Shown: positions 8,263 to 15,990, numbered from the stretch's first letter. The stretch is DNA of 64,000 nucleotides from Alteribacter keqinensis (GCF_003710255.1 NZ_RHIB01000001.1:1860001-1924000); one strand, 5' to 3'. Notes: generated by a model not told the origin, from the letters alone. Translations and numbers: made by a program.

Positions 8263-8425
8263 ACCCTTCCACCAAAAAACCTCTCACTCCGCACAGAAAA
8301 AAACGCTCCATTACAGAGCAGGCTTGTCCTCTATTTTTTCAACTGGCAGACCCATGCATTACACAGGGCCCAATCCCTCTTTATCTCTTTATCATCTATG
8401 TTCACCTATTCATTATCTCACAGGG

Positions 8426-8452
8426 CAAAAAGAAATCCGCGCATAGCGGATA
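8426..8452 (-). terminator. Intrinsic terminator of the 8460-9059 gene
   Basis: ATCCGC-loop-GCGGAT with a T-rich tract (TTTCTTTTT) on the minus strand, directly after the stop at 8460. Confidence 0.6.
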
Positions 8453-8459
8453 AGGATCG

Positions 8460-9059
8460 CTAGTCGAGTTCGTGGAGTTCTTTGCGTTGATCCGCAAGGC
8501 TTTTTAGTTTCTGTTTAATCTCCATGCACTTCTCCGCGTCGCCCTCTTTCATCGCATCGTGAAGTTCCATTAGCGAGTAATCAATTTCAGCACCAAGGAC
8601 ATAATCCATGACCTCGGGATCCACCTCACGCTTATGGCCCTGCCGTTTACGAATCGTTCTGTATGAGCTCATCTCTTTCTCACCTCCGCCAATTTTCATT
8701 ACAGAAACAATTTTCCCATTATCAAAGCAACTCACATAAATCCAGCCATCGGTTTCCGTCTTCACGATTCCCCTGCCCTTACCCTCTGTAATCAATTCCT
8801 CCAGGAGAATCGCCACTTCCTCGATATCCACCTGCAGCTCTTCCATAACAATTGCAGTGCCCTCGTTTTCCTGTTTCCTGATGGGAATCATCGCTTGTCC
8901 TTGGTCATTTTTTATTAGAAGTTCTACTGTCTCTTCTTCGTAACGCCACGTAAGGCGGAAGTCAGCTTGAAGCAATTTATGAATGAAGGTTTTGAGCATC
9001 GGTTTGGAGATTCGAACGAAAAGATCCTGAAACTCGGCCTTAAACCGAAAATCTTCCAT
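8460..9059 (-). CDS. Hypothetical protein, divergent from the SNF2 helicase pair
   Basis: 199 residues, soluble. The N-terminal ~100 residues alternate strands and helices (FRFKAEFQDLFVRISKPMLKTF; VELLIKNDQGQAMIPIRKQE). The middle has GRGIVKTETDGWIYVSCFDNG. The C-terminal ~50 residues are a charged helical pair ending KQKLKSLADQRKELHELD. I do not recognise a family. I take ATG 9059, seven bases after AAAGGAG; an in-frame GTG six bases upstream falls inside the spacer. It is divergent from the 9212-12725 pair across a ~150-base promoter region, so a functional link with the helicase is possible but unproven. Confidence 0.72.
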   Translation of the reverse strand: MEDFRFKAEFQDLFVRISKPMLKTFIHKLLQADFRLTWRYEEETVELLIKNDQGQAMIPIRKQENEGTAIVMEELQVDIEEVAILLEELITEGKGRGIVKTETDGWIYVSCFDNGKIVSVMKIGGGEKEMSSYRTIRKRQGHKREVDPEVMDYVLGAEIDYSLMELHDAMKEGDAEKCMEIKQKLKSLADQRKELHELD

Positions 9060-9150
9060 GACCACGCTCCTTTCAATTTTCTTATTGTTATCCTATGTTC
9101 CTCCCCCGAAAAAAGAATGAAATTCAGCGTCCAAATCCAATTATTTTTGT

Positions 9151-9179
9151 TTGTCCAACCCGCCCAAAATAGGTAAAAT
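9151..9179 (+). promoter_or_regulatory. SigA-type promoter for the SNF2 helicase operon
   Basis: TTGTCC, a 17-base spacer, then TAAAAT, ending 32 bases before the TTG start at 9212. Confidence 0.5.
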
Positions 9180-9211
9180 AGGTGCATAACCATAAAAAGG
9201 GGACAAAACCA

Positions 9212-10105
9212 TTGGCAAGCTTGACCGAACGATTACTCAATCACAACATTTATATGGACAACGCCATACCCCTCGCCCGGAAAATCAGCCATACCCTGAT
9301 CAAAAACAACGAACCGGACCATAAAACGATTCACAACCAAAAGCCATACGACGCCCCCTACGCACTCTTTTTCCTCACCATCGCCACCCTCGCCATCCAG
9401 GACCTCGTCAACAAACGCTACCTCACCTTAAGAAAGCCCGCCCTTACCCGCTTTCTGGAAAAAGGACTGAGGGATCCGCAGTACAACGAAGCCCTTTCCG
9501 GCGGGGAAGAGGCGCTGAAAAGGGAGCTTCTTTCGCGCATACACCGCCTTCTCCCCACTCCCGCCCGGGAAGAACGTAACCCGAAAACAGAAGACCTGAC
9601 AGACTGGCTCACGGCGTGGAAAACAAGACCCCACGCCGAAAAATACAAGCAATTTTACCACTCCATCCAGAATTCCGAGGATCAGGCACACCTGAAAAAA
9701 CATGCCCTCGGTGAACTCAGGCCACACCGCCTTCACCCTGGTGTTAAAAGAGTTTACTTTGCCCTCCTGGCTTTTCATGAAGAGTGGGACATCGGCCTTA
9801 CGCACCTCCTTGCAGACGATAGCGATCCCCTCGCCTGCATACCGGAGCAGCTTACGTTCATTAAAAAAAGCCTCCCTTCACCGGCAGTCGTTGCTTTTCT
9901 GCACCAATGGATCGAGAGGCTCATCGAAAAACGGACCGGCTCCCACTACAAGGAAGCCGTTCGTTATGTAGCCATTCTTCAGGACCTTTACGAAAAAAGC
10001 GGCCGTGCGGGACGCTTTGATGAATGGCTTGTCATTCTGCGCACACGTTATTCAGGCTACACAGCTTTTCGAAAGGAGCTAGACCGTTTTGAACAGGAAC
10101 GTTAA
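9212..10105 (+). CDS. Helicase-partner protein, SWIM-less relative of YwqB-type proteins (tentative)
   Basis: 297 residues from TTG 9212, which follows AAAAGGGG by nine bases. An in-frame ATG at 9182 would place that ribosome site inside the gene. The protein is helical and charged (LTERLLNHNIYMDNAIPLAR; LAIQDLVNKRYLTLRKPALTRFL; a TPR-like C-terminus). It ends 17 bases inside the next gene, an SNF2 helicase. In other Bacillus the gene before the SNF2 helicase YwqA/YwqB pair carries a SWIM zinc finger. No CxCxnCxH motif is visible here, so this is either a reduced or a different partner. Role inferred only from coupling to the helicase. Confidence 0.7.
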   Translation: MASLTERLLNHNIYMDNAIPLARKISHTLIKNNEPDHKTIHNQKPYDAPYALFFLTIATLAIQDLVNKRYLTLRKPALTRFLEKGLRDPQYNEALSGGEEALKRELLSRIHRLLPTPAREERNPKTEDLTDWLTAWKTRPHAEKYKQFYHSIQNSEDQAHLKKHALGELRPHRLHPGVKRVYFALLAFHEEWDIGLTHLLADDSDPLACIPEQLTFIKKSLPSPAVVAFLHQWIERLIEKRTGSHYKEAVRYVAILQDLYEKSGRAGRFDEWLVILRTRYSGYTAFRKELDRFEQER

Positions 10106-12725
10106 CATTGGACTTTTACAAAATGATACTCAGCCGGCCTGGTTTGTGTGGGCGGATCAAAACTCCTCATCACGTGAAGGTCAGCTCCTTTTTAAGCAGC
10201 AGCTGTTCCGAAACCATGATCCGTCCTTTTACGGTACCGCCTTTCCTGTTAAGGAAGTGTTTGATGAAACAGGCGGATCAGTGACAGGAACCGTCATTCC
10301 CGAAATACCCGACGGACTTTTCACGGAATTAACCCCGTGGCTTGAAGCAACGTCCTACCCAACCCGGTACGGACGATGGACAAAAGAAGAAAAACTGGAC
10401 CTGCCGCTTTTTTCTGTACGCAAAGACACGTCTCCTTCGTACAAATGGATTATCGACGGGCTCGCTAAACCGTCTTCATCTTCCGCTTTAGACCGTCTCG
10501 CCCATGATCACGATGACCGGATCCGAAAATGGATCCGGGCTCTCGAATCACCTGATAAAATGTATGAACTGCCATTAAACCTGTACGAATACTGTCTCGA
10601 CCAGCTGGGCCATACAAAAGCGGCCCCTTTTCAGCTGTCCTTGGCCATTAACGAACCGGATCTTTTTTCAGACGAGTGGAGCGCGGAACTGATCGTCACT
10701 GAAACCGCAACAAAGAAAACAGCAAGCCTGAAGGATGTGACATCGGGGCATCACTCTTTCGTTCAAAACCCTGTTCCGGCCGTAAAACCTGCACTCACAA
10801 CCCTTTCATCCTCCGTTCCGGCCCTTCACGGCCTCAGTCTCACGGACCCGAAAATCAAGCTAAAGGATGAAGAGGTATACAGCTTTTTACATTCCTACCA
10901 GGACGTTTGCGAACAGGCAGGTATCAACGTTCTTGTCCCCCAAAGCTGGGACCGCCCTGTACAGCTCTCTGTCACAGGTGAAGTATCACCTTCTCTTTCC
11001 GGGAGCGGGGCAACTGTGTCGTGGCTGTTTTCCCATCACGACAAAGCCCTCCCGGAAGACAAGCTCCGGGAGTGGGTGGACGAACAGCGCCATTTTATTT
11101 ACTTTGACAATCGCTGGATGCACTGGGATCTGCAAAAAGCATCGGAATACCTCCGGCAGATTGACCGCATTCGTAAAGAAAATACGGTCACGCTTTTTCA
11201 GGCCATTCAGCAGATCGCATACATGCCTGATGCCGGAGCAGGTGCCCCCCCTCTTGATGAACCAGTCCAAATTAACTGGACGTTATCAGATACATGGTTC
11301 GATGACGTCACAAAAGCAGTGGCCCCGGTATTGGACACATACTGGAAACATACATTAAAACCATACCAGCAGGAAGGATCCCGCTGGCTCCTTGCAATGA
11401 GAAAGCTCGGCCTTGGCTGCTGTCTGGCTGACGATATGGGCCTCGGCAAAACCGTACAGGCCATTGCCTACGCCGATCACATTGAACGTGACCGACCCGT
11501 GCTCATCGTCTGCCCTACCTCCCTGCTGGAAAACTGGGTTAAAGAATTGAACCGGTTCGCCCCCCACCTAAAGCAGACGGTCTATTACGGTGCAAAAGCA
11601 ACCCGGCAGTCCATGGACCTTGAATCAGGAGACGTTGTGCTCACAACCTACGCTCTTCTCCTACGTGACAGCGACGTGTTTCAGAAAACCACATGGGCAT
11701 CGGTTCTGTTTGATGAAGCCCAGATGATAAAAAACAATCACACAAAGATCTGGAAGGAAGCGAAAAGCCTCTCCGCCCATCACCGGATTGCCATAACCGG
11801 AACGCCTGTGGAGAATCGCCTCGCTGAGCTCTGGTCTCTGTTTGACTGGTTCGCAGAAGGCTATCTCGGGTCCCTTCCCGATTTTCTCATCCGTTTCTCC
11901 GCCGACCCTTCCGCCAGGTTAAAAAACGTGATTGCTCCCTTTGTTTTAAGGCGCACAAAAGAACAGCAACGCACCGACTGGAAACTGCCATCCAAAACAA
12001 ACCGGACCCTCCACTGTGACCTGACTCGCGAGCAGCACCTCCTTTATCAGGCGGTGGTGGAAGAAACCCTTGAGGCAATGGAGTTTCTCACTCCCCACGA
12101 ACGAAAAGGGGTATTCTTTAAAGGCATCACACGTCTGAAGCAGATCTGTAACCACCCGGCTCACTTTCTCGATGAACGCCGCTCCCTTTCAGGCCGTTCC
12201 GGAAAATGGGAAACCGTGATGAAAACGATGGAGACACTTCTCAGTGAGAATAAGCGAACCGTACTTTTTACACAGTATAAAAAAATGGGCTATTTGATTG
12301 AGGAAGGCCTCCGCCACACGTTCGGAATGGAAGCAGAGTTTTTGAACGGGTCTATGAAAATGAGGGACCGCTTTGATCTGGTGGAGCGGTTTAACCGTGG
12401 AGAAACGGCTCCCGTTCTTCTCGTCTCCATCCGGGCCGGGGGTACCGGTCTGAACATGACCGGTGCAACTGAAGTGATTCACTATGACCGCTGGTGGAAC
12501 CCGGCCGTGGATGACCAGGCTTCTGACCGTGTTCACAGGATCGGCCAGACGAAACCGGTGACGATCCACTCCTTCACGACCCGGGGAACCATTGAAGAAT
12601 CCATTGAAGCGGCTCTTCATCAGAAAAAGGAAATGTATACCTCCTTGTTCGGCGGAGAGCGCCACACCCCTGTCTGGGAAATGGACACGAGTGAAGTGAA
12701 GTCACTGTTTTACGGACGGTATTAA
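10089..12725 (+). CDS. SNF2-family DNA-dependent ATPase/helicase (YwqA-like)
   Basis: 878 residues. The N-terminal ~430 residues are a family-specific region. The SNF2 ATPase core follows: LADDMGLGKT (motif I, ~residue 445), VLFDEAQMIKN (motif II, DEAQ, ~540), ITGTPVENR (motif III). Lobe 2 has LVSIRAGGTGLN and a YDRWWNPAVDDQASDRVHRIGQT box (motifs V-VI, ~800-820). The start is TTG 10089, with AAAGGAGC eight to nine bases upstream and 17 bases inside the preceding gene, so translation is coupled. Family role: ATP-driven remodelling or displacement of protein on DNA, possibly in repair; no nuclease or methylase domain is fused. Full length for bacterial single-chain SNF2 proteins. Confidence 0.9.
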   Translation: MNRNVNIGLLQNDTQPAWFVWADQNSSSREGQLLFKQQLFRNHDPSFYGTAFPVKEVFDETGGSVTGTVIPEIPDGLFTELTPWLEATSYPTRYGRWTKEEKLDLPLFSVRKDTSPSYKWIIDGLAKPSSSSALDRLAHDHDDRIRKWIRALESPDKMYELPLNLYEYCLDQLGHTKAAPFQLSLAINEPDLFSDEWSAELIVTETATKKTASLKDVTSGHHSFVQNPVPAVKPALTTLSSSVPALHGLSLTDPKIKLKDEEVYSFLHSYQDVCEQAGINVLVPQSWDRPVQLSVTGEVSPSLSGSGATVSWLFSHHDKALPEDKLREWVDEQRHFIYFDNRWMHWDLQKASEYLRQIDRIRKENTVTLFQAIQQIAYMPDAGAGAPPLDEPVQINWTLSDTWFDDVTKAVAPVLDTYWKHTLKPYQQEGSRWLLAMRKLGLGCCLADDMGLGKTVQAIAYADHIERDRPVLIVCPTSLLENWVKELNRFAPHLKQTVYYGAKATRQSMDLESGDVVLTTYALLLRDSDVFQKTTWASVLFDEAQMIKNNHTKIWKEAKSLSAHHRIAITGTPVENRLAELWSLFDWFAEGYLGSLPDFLIRFSADPSARLKNVIAPFVLRRTKEQQRTDWKLPSKTNRTLHCDLTREQHLLYQAVVEETLEAMEFLTPHERKGVFFKGITRLKQICNHPAHFLDERRSLSGRSGKWETVMKTMETLLSENKRTVLFTQYKKMGYLIEEGLRHTFGMEAEFLNGSMKMRDRFDLVERFNRGETAPVLLVSIRAGGTGLNMTGATEVIHYDRWWNPAVDDQASDRVHRIGQTKPVTIHSFTTRGTIEESIEAALHQKKEMYTSLFGGERHTPVWEMDTSEVKSLFYGRY

Positions 12726-12774
12726 TAGAACCCTCCCCCGGTTTTGTTTTGTCCGGGTGAAGGTCTTTGTGGTG

Positions 12775-12873
12775 TTTAATCGAGTTAGGATTGGCTTTAA
12801 ACAAGTTAACTGCCTTATTAAGCCAGTTAGCCTTCCCTTTACTCAAGTTAGGATCTCAATTAAACAAGATAGC
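12775..12873. repeat. 21-bp phased array C (5 copies)
   Basis: Copies of WTTAAnCnAGTTA start at 12775, 12796, 12817, 12838 and 12859, exactly 21 bases apart. The cores vary (TTTAATCGAGTTA, TTTAAACAAGTTA, ATTAAGCCAGTTA, TTTACTCAAGTTA, ATTAAACAAGATA). The array lies between the convergent SNF2 and BsuPI lipoprotein genes. Confidence 0.78.
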
Positions 12874-12892
12874 TATTTTCGTTCCTCAAAAC

Positions 12893-12931
12893 TAAAAATC
12901 CCCCCGTCCGCAATATGCGGTAGGGGAGGCT
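12893..12931 (-). terminator. Intrinsic terminator of the BsuPI lipoprotein gene
   Basis: On the minus strand CCTCCCC-ACCGC-ATATT-GCGG-GGGG forms a GC-rich stem followed by ATTTTT. Confidence 0.7.
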
Positions 12932-12943
12932 CGTAACAGCACA

Positions 12944-13516
12944 TTAATCCACTGTAATCTGCTTTTTCACATCAAACACGCTTTTATCAATCTGTTCATT
13001 ATCGACAGAATAAATGTTGAGCATTGCTTCTACATCAAATGTCTTCCCGCTCAAATCCTCCCCTGCGTCCCACGTCTCTTCAAGCACAAGGGACTCTCCA
13101 GGGGCAATGGTTTCTGAAACAAGAGCCTGGGTAAACATCATCCCTTCAGCAAAGTGATACACCACAGTTCCGCTCTCATCTTTAACTTTGATGTCAAACT
13201 TCTGGCCAGAAGCAAAGTCAATCTGTTTCTCTGCATCTGTGTCATTTTCGATTGTCATTGTAAAGTGAAGCTGTCCGTCTGAGTCTTCCACATCAAGTGT
13301 AAATGTTAAATCATGTTCAGTCACAGAATCTGTCCCTTCTGTATCATCTGATGATTCTTCTGAAGAATCATCGGGCGTTTCTTCTGGCTGTTCCTCTTGG
13401 TCTGTATTTTCATCAGGAGTATCTCCTGTTGTATCGTCGGCTGTTCCACAGGCCACAAGGCCGAAAGCTAAAACTGAGAAAGTGATTGATTGAATCCATT
13501 TTTTAGTAATCTTCAT
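12944..13516 (-). CDS. Lipoprotein with BsuPI (proteinase inhibitor-like) domain
   Basis: 190 residues. A signal peptide with lipobox LVAC (Cys ~23) is followed by a very acidic linker (residues ~25-65, rich in D, E, T, S). The BsuPI-PI beta domain (about 70-190) includes FTLDVEDSDGQLHFTMTIEN, SGQKFDIKVKDESGTVVYHFAEGMMFTQAL and ETWDAGEDLSGKTFDVEAML. The domain is named after an intracellular proteinase inhibitor of B. subtilis, but secreted lipoprotein versions are common and their targets are unknown. The start follows GGGAGGC. It stands alone, with a terminator behind it. Confidence 0.85.
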   Translation of the reverse strand: MKITKKWIQSITFSVLAFGLVACGTADDTTGDTPDENTDQEEQPEETPDDSSEESSDDTEGTDSVTEHDLTFTLDVEDSDGQLHFTMTIENDTDAEKQIDFASGQKFDIKVKDESGTVVYHFAEGMMFTQALVSETIAPGESLVLEETWDAGEDLSGKTFDVEAMLNIYSVDNEQIDKSVFDVKKQITVD

Positions 13517-13587
13517 TTAGAAAGCCTCCCTTATGTTGACTTGACTACATCATTAGTCGCTGCCTTTGTCAAAAGGTTACACTTTCG

Positions 13588-14436
13588 TTAATCTTTGCGG
13601 AAGAGTCCAAAGATACCAGTCGTCTGGACGATATTTGTAAAAGCAGTCGGATCGACCTCATCAATAATCTGCCTCAGCTGGTAAAGTTCATACCTTGTAA
13701 TGACGATCATCAGAATTTCTTTGTCCTCTTTCGTATAGCCGCCTTTTGCCGGAATCCTTGTCACGCCGCGGACAATCCGGTCATGAAAGACCTTTTGAAG
13801 CTCGTCCGGCCTTTTTGTAACAATCATGGCTGTGAGCTTCACATGACGGGTATGAATGGTATCAATGATTCTGGAAGTAACATATAACGTGAGAAGCGTG
13901 TATAAGGCTTTTTCCATTCCGAACATGAGTCCTGAAGTGATGACAATGACCGAATTCATCATGAAAAAATAAACGCCAAGTGAACGATCACTTCTCTTTG
14001 CCATAATTAATGCAAGAATATCGACACCTCCTGATGAAGCACCGTACTTCAGCACGATTCCTCCCCCGATACCTCCCAGCACACCGCCGAATACGGAGTT
14101 TAGAATAATGTCATCAGAGATTGTCGTAACCGGGATTACTTCAAGGAAAAACGTCGTTGCAGCAACGTTAATAAAGCTGTACAGGGTAAAACTCTTACCA
14201 ACCATTTTCCAGCCTAATACAGCCACCGGGATGTTTAACAGCAAAAGCATAATTCCGGGGGATAAAAAGGCCAGGGGAATCAGCTCTGAAATAATTTGTG
14301 CGAGACCGGTAAACCCGCTCGCAAAAACATTTGCAGGAATTAGGAAGAAGTTAAGGGCCACTGCCAGTACGGCAGCTGCCGCAACTGTAATGATCAGCTT
14401 TTTTACTTCCTCGAGTGGATTGATATGTGCAAGCAT
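13588..14436 (-). CDS. YitT family membrane protein (DUF161/DUF2179)
   Basis: 282 residues from ATG 14436, eight bases after AGAGGAG; an upstream in-frame ATG at 14490 has no such site. Six hydrophobic segments occupy residues ~10-195, including the glycine-rich stretch GGVLGGIGGGIVLKYGASSGG seen in the family. A cytoplasmic DUF2179 domain ends the protein (VTRIPAKGGYTKEDKEILMIVITRYEL). Family role is not firmly known; several paralogues are usual in Bacillus. The gene is single. Confidence 0.88.
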   Translation of the reverse strand: MLAHINPLEEVKKLIITVAAAAVLAVALNFFLIPANVFASGFTGLAQIISELIPLAFLSPGIMLLLLNIPVAVLGWKMVGKSFTLYSFINVAATTFFLEVIPVTTISDDIILNSVFGGVLGGIGGGIVLKYGASSGGVDILALIMAKRSDRSLGVYFFMMNSVIVITSGLMFGMEKALYTLLTLYVTSRIIDTIHTRHVKLTAMIVTKRPDELQKVFHDRIVRGVTRIPAKGGYTKEDKEILMIVITRYELYQLRQIIDEVDPTAFTNIVQTTGIFGLFRKD

Positions 14437-14527
14437 AACTGGAGCTCCTCTCACAATGTAAAACAGCATCGTTATGTATGATTTCGTCATTATACTTGAT
14501 TTTTAATAGTCTGTCTTGGAATCCAGA

Positions 14528-14556
14528 GAAAAAACCACCATGTACCCATGATGGTT
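14528..14556 (-). terminator. Intrinsic terminator of the 14573-14845 gene
   Basis: On the minus strand AACCATCATG, a short loop and CATGGTGGTT, followed by TTTTTT. Confidence 0.7.
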
Positions 14557-14572
14557 CTTCCGGTTCCTATGA

Positions 14573-14845
14573 TTAATTATTCATGTTTTCATTGTAGTAG
14601 TTAACGGAGTACATGGCGCCTTCATCCACCATGGAGTTGTCTTCCACATCCTCAGGGTCGGAATGGCCCACTTTTTCATTCAGATACGGGTTATGATCTT
14701 CGTTCGTCTCATTTTTTACTTTTGCTTTCATTCGTTTAAACGAATGAGCAAGCTTTTGACGGTTCTCTTCTTTTCCAAAGTAATACGAGCCTGCCGCCAC
14801 TGCAGTTACTACTAAAGTTGAAGTAATGATTTTGTTTGAAGCCAA
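14573..14845 (-). CDS. Small membrane-anchored protein, likely general-stress (YtxH-like topology)
   Basis: 90 residues from TTG 14845, six bases after AGGGGTGA; a GTG two codons earlier overlaps that site. One N-terminal helix (IITSTLVVTAVAAGSYYFG) is followed by a basic stretch, ENRQKLAHSFKRMKAKVKN, and an acidic Asn/Asp-rich tail. Topology recalls YtxH-like stress proteins, though I cannot assign the family. The upstream GTTTAA-N13-GGGTAA at 14883-14907 is an excellent SigB-type promoter, supporting a stress role. Divergent from the 46-residue gene at 14967. Confidence 0.72.
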   Translation of the reverse strand: MASNKIITSTLVVTAVAAGSYYFGKEENRQKLAHSFKRMKAKVKNETNEDHNPYLNEKVGHSDPEDVEDNSMVDEGAMYSVNYYNENMNN

Positions 14846-14882
14846 CGTCACTCACCCCTGTTTTTGTTTGGATATCAATACT

Positions 14883-14907
14883 TTACCCCTTATTGGTTTC
14901 GTTAAAC
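14883..14907 (-). promoter_or_regulatory. SigB-type promoter
   Basis: Minus strand GTTTAA (14902-14907), 13-base spacer, GGGTAA (14883-14888). This matches the SigB consensus GTTTAA/GGGWAW. It drives the 14573-14845 gene. Confidence 0.65.
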
Positions 14908-14909
14908 AT

Positions 14910-14940
14910 CACATATCTTCCGACTAAATAAACCATATTA
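14910..14940 (+). promoter_or_regulatory. Possible forespore (SigG/SigF-type) promoter
   Basis: CACATA, 18-base spacer, CATATTA. The CATATTA box fits SigG/SigF -10 elements; the -35 is only approximate. It would drive the 46-residue gene at 14967. Confidence 0.3.
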
Positions 14941-14966
14941 TGAACAGGCGAAAGGAGGTTGGAGCA

Positions 14967-15107
14967 ATGCCTTACAATCCAAATCGTGATTCGAACAAGA
15001 AGCCCCGTGACAACCAGGCCAAACTTGAGAAGAAAAATCTTGAAGAACAGGCCAGCCGTCAGAAAACTGACAAACACAGCTATTCCAAGAAGACCGATCA
15101 CCTTTAA
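14967..15107 (+). CDS. 46-residue hydrophilic protein, possible spore protein
   Basis: ATG 14967 sits five bases after an AGGAGGTTGG-type ribosome site (AAAGGAGGTTGGAGCA). The product runs from MPYNPNRDSNKKPRDNQAKL to KTDHL. It is strongly hydrophilic, rich in Lys, Asn, Asp and Gln, with no hydrophobic segment. Size and composition resemble minor small acid-soluble spore proteins, and a CATATTA box lies 27 bases upstream of the start. I recognise no specific family. Hydrophobic frames on the opposite strand across the same bases lack ribosome sites and are rejected. Confidence 0.6.
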   Translation: MPYNPNRDSNKKPRDNQAKLEKKNLEEQASRQKTDKHSYSKKTDHL

Positions 15108-15112
15108 AAGGT

Positions 15113-15479
15113 GAGGCCACTTAAAAAGTCCATTTTCTTTAAAATTGGCTCATAAAAGGTATGAGTTGATTCCGCTCATTGCACTTTCCGCGGACGGTTC
15201 GGTACTCATCGGCATGCTGCTTCTTCCTCTGCCGGCTAAGCTCTGAAGCCATATGCGTCGAAGCAACTTGCAGCATAATCATGAAGGCTATGCTCGTGCC
15301 TGGGGGTCTCCCCGGAACTCGCTTTTACTGCAGGCGTGTCGCTCATTCGCTCCATTCAACACTTTTTTTAAACCGAATATAATCTTTAGCCCGTCAAAAT
15401 ATCAAAATCCCTTTTTTGTTGCAATTAGATCCTTAAAGTGGTGACGTTATTATCGGACTATGACTTTTTCAGTGGCCTC
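15113..15479. mobile_element. MITE-like element with 18-bp inverted ends, containing an R1 repeat
   Basis: Left end GAGGCCACTTAAAAAGTC (15113-15130). Right end GACTTTTTCAGTGGCCTC (15462-15479) is its inverse with one mismatch. Flanks read AAAAGGT and AAAACGT, a possible 7-base target duplication with one difference. Inside is an R1 copy (TTGATTCCGCTCATTGCACT, TGCGTCGAAGCAACTTG, CGCTCATTCGCTCCATTCAAC). No transposase. It fills most of the 15108-15551 gap. Confidence 0.6.
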
Positions 15480-15551
15480 AAAACGTAAAAGGGAGGCCCC
15501 TTTTTATCTGGGCCTCCTTTATATGATCTCCGCCACGCTCTCTTAGCTTCG

Positions 15552-15698
15552 CTAAGCTGCTCGTCGTCCGGAAATTAAGTTAATGACAGCTACAATCAGA
15601 GCAACAACCAATAGTAAGTGGATCAAACCTCCACCGACTTCAAAACTGAATCCAAGTAACCACATTAAGATGATAATACCTACAATTGTCCAAAGCAT
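15552..15698 (-). CDS. lmo0937 family small membrane protein
   Basis: 48 residues, MLWTIVGIIILMWLLGFSFE to ISGRRAA, two membrane helices joined by EVGGGLIH. This matches the lmo0937 family (small bacterial membrane proteins, stress-induced in several Firmicutes). ATG 15698 follows GGAGG with an 8-base spacer. A SigB-type promoter (GTTTAA-N14-GGGTAC) lies at 15851-15876, giving a ~145-base leader. Confidence 0.88.
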   Translation of the reverse strand: MLWTIVGIIILMWLLGFSFEVGGGLIHLLLVVALIVAVINLISGRRAA

Positions 15699-15850
15699 GT
15701 TTTGTACCTCCTGAATTTTGTTTTAAAAAAACTATGTTCTTAACCTCGAGTATTTCCTGCTGCATTATAAGGTGATGATAGGAAAATGCCGTCTTGATGT
15801 AATGGCTGAATCCTCCTTTCAAAGTTCCTTATGTGCTGCTTGTTGATAAA

Positions 15851-15876
15851 GTACCCCTTAAAAATCTGCCTTAAAC
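15851..15876 (-). promoter_or_regulatory. SigB-type promoter upstream of the lmo0937-family gene
   Basis: Minus strand GTTTAA (15871-15876), 14-base spacer, GGGTAC (15851-15856). The leader to ATG 15698 contains an extra AAAGGAGG at about 15816-15823 not followed by a normal start codon. Nothing else is visible in 15699-15996 apart from the terminator at 15953. Confidence 0.5.
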
Positions 15877-15952
15877 ATCACCTATTAAAAAAAATGTCAC
15901 AAAGACCTTCCGGCTATTGCTGATAATATAGCAGTAATATGCCCTTTTACTG

Positions 15953-15990
15953 CAAAAAAATGACCTTATACCTAAAAAGGTACAAGGTCA
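15953..15990 (-). terminator. Intrinsic terminator of the rhodanese gene
   Basis: Minus strand TGACCTTGTACC, loop, GGTATAAGGTCA, then a run of seven T. Directly after the stop at 15997. Confidence 0.8.

Noticed and set aside
8061-8294. 77-codon minus-strand frame with LTCLKxx repeats
   Set aside because: It is array B read in frame; no ribosome site and no similarity to a protein family.
12775-12873. CRISPR-like short repeats in the 21-bp arrays
   Set aside because: Repeats of ~13 bases with 8-base spacers and variable cores do not fit CRISPR; no cas genes.
14883-15101. 72-codon hydrophobic minus-strand frame
   Set aside because: Lies antisense to the 46-residue gene, overlaps a SigB-type promoter and lacks a ribosome site.
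15800-15830. Leader peptide gene after AAAGGAGG in the lmo0937-family leader
   Set aside because: The only in-frame start at the right distance would be ATT, followed by twelve codons; too weak to call.
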